From assembly GCF_002846575.1 (NCBI RefSeq), contig NZ_PJND01000007.1:1116001-1180000 (forward strand): 64,000 nt of DNA, given 5' to 3'. Position numbers and translations under genes: made by a program. Shown piece after piece: positions 60,433 through 64,000 of this stretch. Positions within the stretch are counted from its first letter, which is position 1. Each line of letters begins with the position of its first letter. Origin of the DNA: Flavobacterium lindanitolerans. Its GTDB lineage: Bacteria > Bacteroidota > Bacteroidia > Flavobacteriales > Flavobacteriaceae. A model generated the notes under the pieces. It made no database searches. It was given only the letters and a program-made list of their open reading frames with translations, and was not told where the DNA came from.

Positions 60433-61197
60433 TTATTTATAACACACGGGAATTATTTCTCCGGGAGCCAGACAGTATTTTTCTACCAGTCCCGGACCTA
60501 TCTTTTTGGTATAATCTTCTTCGTTTACAGTAAATCCGATACTTCTTAATTTGTCAAAATAGTCTCTTCCATAAACGCGTACGTGGTCATACTGGCCAAA
60601 AATTCTCGCACGTTCTTTTTGGTCGGTGATGGAATCGTCTTCAAAAGTAGTTGCCCTTTTCAAGTCCTGCGGAATCTGGAAAATCCCCATTCCTCCGGGC
60701 TTCAGCACCCTGAATAATTCCTGCATTGCTTTGGTATCGTCAGGAATGTGTTCCAGAACGTGATTGCAAAGAATTACATCATACGAATTGTCTTCAAAAG
60801 GCAAATTGCAGATGTCCGCTTTTACATCGGCCAAAGGCGATAGTAAATCGGTTGTTGTATAGTCCAGATTCTTTTGGTTTCTGAAGATTTTGTAAAATGC
60901 CTGTTCCGGAGCAAAATGCAATACTTTCTTAGGTGCGGTGAAAAAATCGGTTTCGTTTTTTAGATAGAGCCAAAGGAGCCTGTGTCTTTCCAATGATAAA
61001 GTACTTGGAGAAAGCACATTGTTGCGTTGCGTGCCATAACCATATGGCAGGAATTTCCTGAAGCTTTTTCCATCAATCGGGTCCGTATATTTTTTCCCTT
61101 TTAAGGCAAAAGCAAGAACTGGGCGAATGACATAGCTCAGGCGGATTAATACCGGCCTCGGGATAGTATTTAAGACGAATCTGAAAATTTTTTTCAT
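60433..61197 (-). CDS. Class I SAM-dependent methyltransferase
   Basis: A 254-residue methyltransferase of the Methyltransf_11/UbiE-like type. SAM-binding features are VLHFAPEQAFYKIF (in place of the usual G-x-G-x-G), DYTTTDLL, ADICNLPFEDNSYDVILCNHVLEHI, and MQELFRVLKPGGMGIF. The substrate is unknown; the N-terminal 65 residues are basic and hydrophobic, so membrane association or a lipid or glycan substrate is possible. Its start overlaps the map stop by one base (TAATG), so the two are translationally coupled. Confidence 0.88.
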   Translation of the reverse strand: MKKIFRFVLNTIPRPVLIRLSYVIRPVLAFALKGKKYTDPIDGKSFRKFLPYGYGTQRNNVLSPSTLSLERHRLLWLYLKNETDFFTAPKKVLHFAPEQAFYKIFRNQKNLDYTTTDLLSPLADVKADICNLPFEDNSYDVILCNHVLEHIPDDTKAMQELFRVLKPGGMGIFQIPQDLKRATTFEDDSITDQKERARIFGQYDHVRVYGRDYFDKLRSIGFTVNEEDYTKKIGPGLVEKYCLAPGEIIPVCYK

Positions 61198-62018
61198 TAG
61201 GAAATCACCAAAGGCTGTCTTCTGAATTCGTTTTCTTCGCCGCTTTTTATTCCCAAAGCATCATATATATAGGCAAATGTTGAGAGCAGTTCAGGCTTTC
61301 CGTCAATTAATGCTACATCATGCTCAAAATGGGCGCTTGGTTTTCTGTCGGCAGTAACAATTGTCCAACCATCTTTCAACTGCTTGATATTTTTAGTTCC
61401 CAGATTAATCATCGGTTCGATAGCGACTACCATTCCTTCAACAAACAGCTTTCCGCGACCGCGTTTCCCGTAGTTAGGCATTTCTGGGTCTTCATGCATC
61501 TTTCTGCCCAGACCGTGTCCAACCAATTCGCGAACTACGCCATAACCATGTGCTTCTGTATATTTCTGAATTGCATTTCCTACGTCTTCTACACGGTTTC
61601 CAATTTTAAATTCGCGTATTCCAACATACAGCGATTCTTTGGTTACCTGTAGCAGTTTTTTGGTTTCCGGAGCTACTTCTCCAATTTCAAAAGTATAGGC
61701 ATGGTCACCATAAAATTCATTTTTTAAAACACCGCAATCTACAGAAACAACATCACCTTCTTCTATCGGGCGGTTAGTAGGCAAGCCATGAACAACCTGG
61801 TCATTAACGCTGGTTAAAATTGAAGAAGGACAGCCATACAATCCTAAAAATCCAGGAACAGCATCATGGTCACGAATAAATTCTTCCGCTAGTTTATCAA
61901 GGTGCAACGTTGTGACTCCTGGCTTGATTTCTTTTGCAATCATGCCTAGTGTCTTTGAAACCAAAAGAGCACTTTCGCGCATCAACTCAATTTCTTCTCT
62001 GGTTTTTTGGATAATCAT
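61197..62018 (-). CDS. map: Methionine aminopeptidase
   Basis: A 273-residue type I enzyme that removes the N-terminal methionine from new proteins. The five metal ligands are present in VSVDCGVLKNEFYGDHAYTF (two aspartates), VGHGLGRKMHEDPE (histidine), MVVAIEPMINL (glutamate) and HFEHDVALID (E). Length is slightly above the usual 250-265. It is followed, with a one-base overlap, by the methyltransferase. A promoter-like TATTTTTG lies at 62041-62048 on the minus strand. Confidence 0.96.
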   Translation of the reverse strand: MIIQKTREEIELMRESALLVSKTLGMIAKEIKPGVTTLHLDKLAEEFIRDHDAVPGFLGLYGCPSSILTSVNDQVVHGLPTNRPIEEGDVVSVDCGVLKNEFYGDHAYTFEIGEVAPETKKLLQVTKESLYVGIREFKIGNRVEDVGNAIQKYTEAHGYGVVRELVGHGLGRKMHEDPEMPNYGKRGRGKLFVEGMVVAIEPMINLGTKNIKQLKDGWTIVTADRKPSAHFEHDVALIDGKPELLSTFAYIYDALGIKSGEENEFRRQPLVIS

Positions 62019-62040
62019 AAATTGGAATTTTATCAGTTTG

Positions 62041-62048
62041 CAAAAATA
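62041..62048 (-). promoter_or_regulatory. Possible map promoter -7 element
   Basis: Minus-strand TATTTTTG matches TAnnTTTG, 23 bp upstream of map, and lies between map and the terminator of the next gene. Confidence 0.5.
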
Positions 62049-62077
62049 CTATTTTTATTTGATTAGAAACCGGAGCA

Positions 62078-62104
62078 AATAAAAAACTGCCCTTGAGGCA
62101 GTTT
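62078..62104 (-). terminator. Terminator after the T9SS type B cargo gene
   Basis: AAACTGCC (62084-62091) pairs with GGCAGTTT (62097-62104) around CTTGA. A T-run follows on the minus strand. Confidence 0.82.
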
Positions 62105-62111
62105 GTGTATT

Positions 62112-64000
62112 TTATCGTTTTAAAGTGAAGTGGCTTTTGAATTCCTTTTTTACCCCGTCTTTTTGATAAATGATTTTGAACCAGTAATCGTCGGAAGGCA
62201 TTGGGCGACCATTAAAAGTGCCATCCCATCCAAATCCGTTTTGACGTAGGTCGGTCAGGATTTTGCCGTAGCGGTCAAAAATGTAGACGTTTGAAATGTC
62301 TAATGACGTTCTTCCGCCAATATTCCACGTGTCGTTAAATCCGTCACCGTTTGGAGTAAAATATCTTGGGTAATCGACTATTACAATGCGGGTGCTGATT
62401 TCGCCGCAGCCGTATCTGTTTCTCACTTTTAAGAAATGAATTCCTTCTTTAATATTATGGAATACATTACTGTCCTGCCACCCGTTATCATCAATCATGT
62501 ATTGGAAATCGGGTGATTGTGGTGTAACAATTGCAGTAACTTTGCTGTCAGACTCAAACGTAATTTGTTCTGAAGGGTCACCTGTTATTGAAAAAGGAAT
62601 CAGCGAGTTTTTGGCCGTAAAATTGATGATTCGGGCGCAAAGAGCCGTATTCGTTGTGTTTATTATCTTAACGGAATAATCTCCCTGTACTGAGGTAGTG
62701 AAGGTACTTCCTGTTTCAGAAGAGATTCGGTTGGAAGCAACCGCATCATGACCGGTATACCATTCAAAATCGTAATCGGTTTCAGATAATTGCGTATCTA
62801 TAAATGCTGGAGTAACTACATTATTGTAGATGTCCTTGCATATTCTATAAGGATACTCTTGTATATTATTGGCCGGGAATGGCCTTACAAACAATTCCAA
62901 TTCGAGTATTCTGAAACAAGCTTCCCCGTTTTCGCTTCCAATATTTACGGTGCTGTTCAGACGTACATATATTTTCTGATAGTCGGCAACAGTATTGGTG
63001 AAATTCTCAGGAGCAGGAATCGCATTGTTGGAATTGCTTAATGCATCCTGTTCACGAATGTAATATCTGAACTGAATCGTATTCAAAGGAGTTGTTCCGG
63101 CCATCTGGGACTGCCTTTGGGTAAGATTAAACGGATAGAATCCGCTGTCATCACAAGCCTGAATAATATTCGGATTGGTCGTGCTGCCCGGACTTCCTAC
63201 AACGTTTAATCGAAGAGTTGTTGTTGAGAAACAGTTATTTCCGGTTGGGTCGACAACTTTAACCGAGATTGTCTTTGAAACCGAATTGTAAGGATTCGTA
63301 GCAGTGATAGGCGTGTCGGCAGCTAAATCGGCAGGAGTTTCGTAAAAGAAAACCCTGTAATTTGTGTTTCCGGAAGTAATTTGAGGAATTCTGCTGTCAA
63401 GATTAAAATCAGCGGTATTGCTGCCGCAAATCGTAATCGGGTCAGGAGTAGTGATGGTCGGATTTGCAAACACATTGATATCGAAACTCACTACCGAAAC
63501 ACATTGTGTGGCCATATCGAACTGTCGTACAAAAATTGCTTTAGTTCCTACAGTGAGAGGAAGGGCGGTGTTTTTGTTTATGGCAGCCGTATTGGTACGT
63601 GCATTATCAAACGTATTAAAATAACTAACGCTCACGGTTGGAGTTTGGCTGGCCAATATTTCGCTGTCTTTATTCGCCAGAATAATGGTTTCAGTTTGAC
63701 AGGCATTGATTGGAGTAATTGCATTCTGTGCCGGGCCGGCATATACCTGTACTTTAAAAGTTCCTATTCCGGCACAATTATTATTGGTTTCTATTCGTGT
63801 ATAAATTGTTGAAATCCCGACAGGTATCTGAGAGGTATTGGTTAATGCGTTTTCTTCTACTGATGCGTCAGTTTCATTAATGTAAAAAGCAATGTCTACA
63901 GTAGTTGTAGGGAAAGAGGATGCTTTTATGGCAGCCCTTTTTGAGTTGAAATCAACGAATCCGTAATTAGCATTCAATTCCGGGCAAACAGGTGTCATGT
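62112..64000 (-). CDS. Large secreted protein with T9SS type B sorting domain (partial, cut by right edge)
   Basis: The C-terminal 628 or so residues of a protein that continues past the window; the frame is open to the edge with no stop. It has repeated Ig-like/PKD-like beta domains with paired cysteines (ITTPDPITICGSNTADF, IIQACDDSGFYPFNL, ISTRIVIVDYP). The C-terminal domain (about 80 residues) is the gliding-motility-associated type B sorting domain, with YFTPNGDGFNDTWNIGG, VYIFDRYGKIL, GWDGTFNGRPMPSDDYWFKI and FKSHFTLKR at the end. It would be secreted by T9SS and anchored to the surface, often with an SprF-like partner. No such partner is adjacent here. Confidence 0.92.
   Translation of the reverse strand, partial: MTPVCPELNANYGFVDFNSKRAAIKASSFPTTTVDIAFYINETDASVEENALTNTSQIPVGISTIYTRIETNNNCAGIGTFKVQVYAGPAQNAITPINACQTETIILANKDSEILASQTPTVSVSYFNTFDNARTNTAAINKNTALPLTVGTKAIFVRQFDMATQCVSVVSFDINVFANPTITTPDPITICGSNTADFNLDSRIPQITSGNTNYRVFFYETPADLAADTPITATNPYNSVSKTISVKVVDPTGNNCFSTTTLRLNVVGSPGSTTNPNIIQACDDSGFYPFNLTQRQSQMAGTTPLNTIQFRYYIREQDALSNSNNAIPAPENFTNTVADYQKIYVRLNSTVNIGSENGEACFRILELELFVRPFPANNIQEYPYRICKDIYNNVVTPAFIDTQLSETDYDFEWYTGHDAVASNRISSETGSTFTTSVQGDYSVKIINTTNTALCARIINFTAKNSLIPFSITGDPSEQITFESDSKVTAIVTPQSPDFQYMIDDNGWQDSNVFHNIKEGIHFLKVRNRYGCGEISTRIVIVDYPRYFTPNGDGFNDTWNIGGRTSLDISNVYIFDRYGKILTDLRQNGFGWDGTFNGRPMPSDDYWFKIIYQKDGVKKEFKSHFTLKR

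Noticed and set aside
1-64000. Search for CRISPR arrays, phage, insertion sequences, toxin-antitoxin or defence islands
   Set aside because: No repeat-spacer pattern, transposase, integrase or toxin-like gene pair was recognised by reading the sequence.

Overview
The window looks like a piece of the chromosome of an AT-rich member of the Bacteroidota, most likely a Flavobacterium or close relative. The evidence is a set of lineage hallmarks. There are type IX secretion parts and cargo: a PorP/SprF-like protein, a DUF5103 plug protein, and type A and type B sorting domains. There is also a GH3-like acyl-adenylating enzyme, an S46 dipeptidyl-peptidase, and a HPPK-deoxynucleoside kinase fusion. 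Promoters match the Bacteroidota -7 element TAnnTTTG, there are almost no Shine-Dalgarno sequences, and the tRNAs lack an encoded CCA end.

Layout. 1-11.2 kb: dodecin (cut by the edge), a NifU-type scaffold, a PorP/SprF-like protein and a gamma carbonic anhydrase. An envelope-biogenesis run on the minus strand follows (CBS protein, nadK, then DUF6089, uppS, bamA, two ompH/skp genes, murI). 11.3-18.4 kb: pdxJ with an alpha/beta hydrolase, a secreted YCF48-like type IX cargo, a YvlD-like membrane protein, and the protein-quality genes tig, clpP and clpX. 18.4-29.8 kb: a TonB-receptor-like barrel, a GH3 enzyme, DUF2797, AsmA-like protein, sppA, folK-dNK and trmH. 29.9-33.9 kb: mutS, tRNA-Gly and tRNA-Leu, a DUF1508 protein and a small lipoprotein. 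34-41.3 kb: S46 peptidase, GNAT, kdtA, a DegT aminotransferase, galE and fabD. 41.4-49.3 kb: YiiX-like hydrolase, two lipoprotein/stress genes, bestrophin, a two-component system, a ferredoxin-like protein, an uncharacterised membrane protein, and DUF6370. 49.3-64 kb: purT, an aspartate-type aminotransferase, desaturase, rsmG, pruA, apaG, the T9SS plug protein, M16 peptidase, a methyltransferase, map, and a large T9SS type B cargo cut by the right edge.

How the genes work together. Many serve the envelope: bamA, ompH and uppS build outer-membrane protein and wall precursors, kdtA and galE serve LPS or surface sugar, fabD and the desaturase serve lipids, and the T9SS genes export cargo. The clpX/clpP/tig and sppA genes handle protein quality. 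RR, HK, a UspA-like protein and bestrophin lie on one strand between one promoter-like site and one terminator and may be one regulated unit.

No phage, insertion sequence, CRISPR array or recognisable defence island was seen. Most of the window is ordinary core genome. The points most worth a second look are: genes placed directly behind strong terminators; a DUF2797 protein with a GIY-YIG-like residue pattern; a four-repeat membrane protein with no family I recognise; the bestrophin/two-component unit; and dispersed palindromic repeats in intergenic gaps. All functional names come from reading motifs by eye; no database search was possible.
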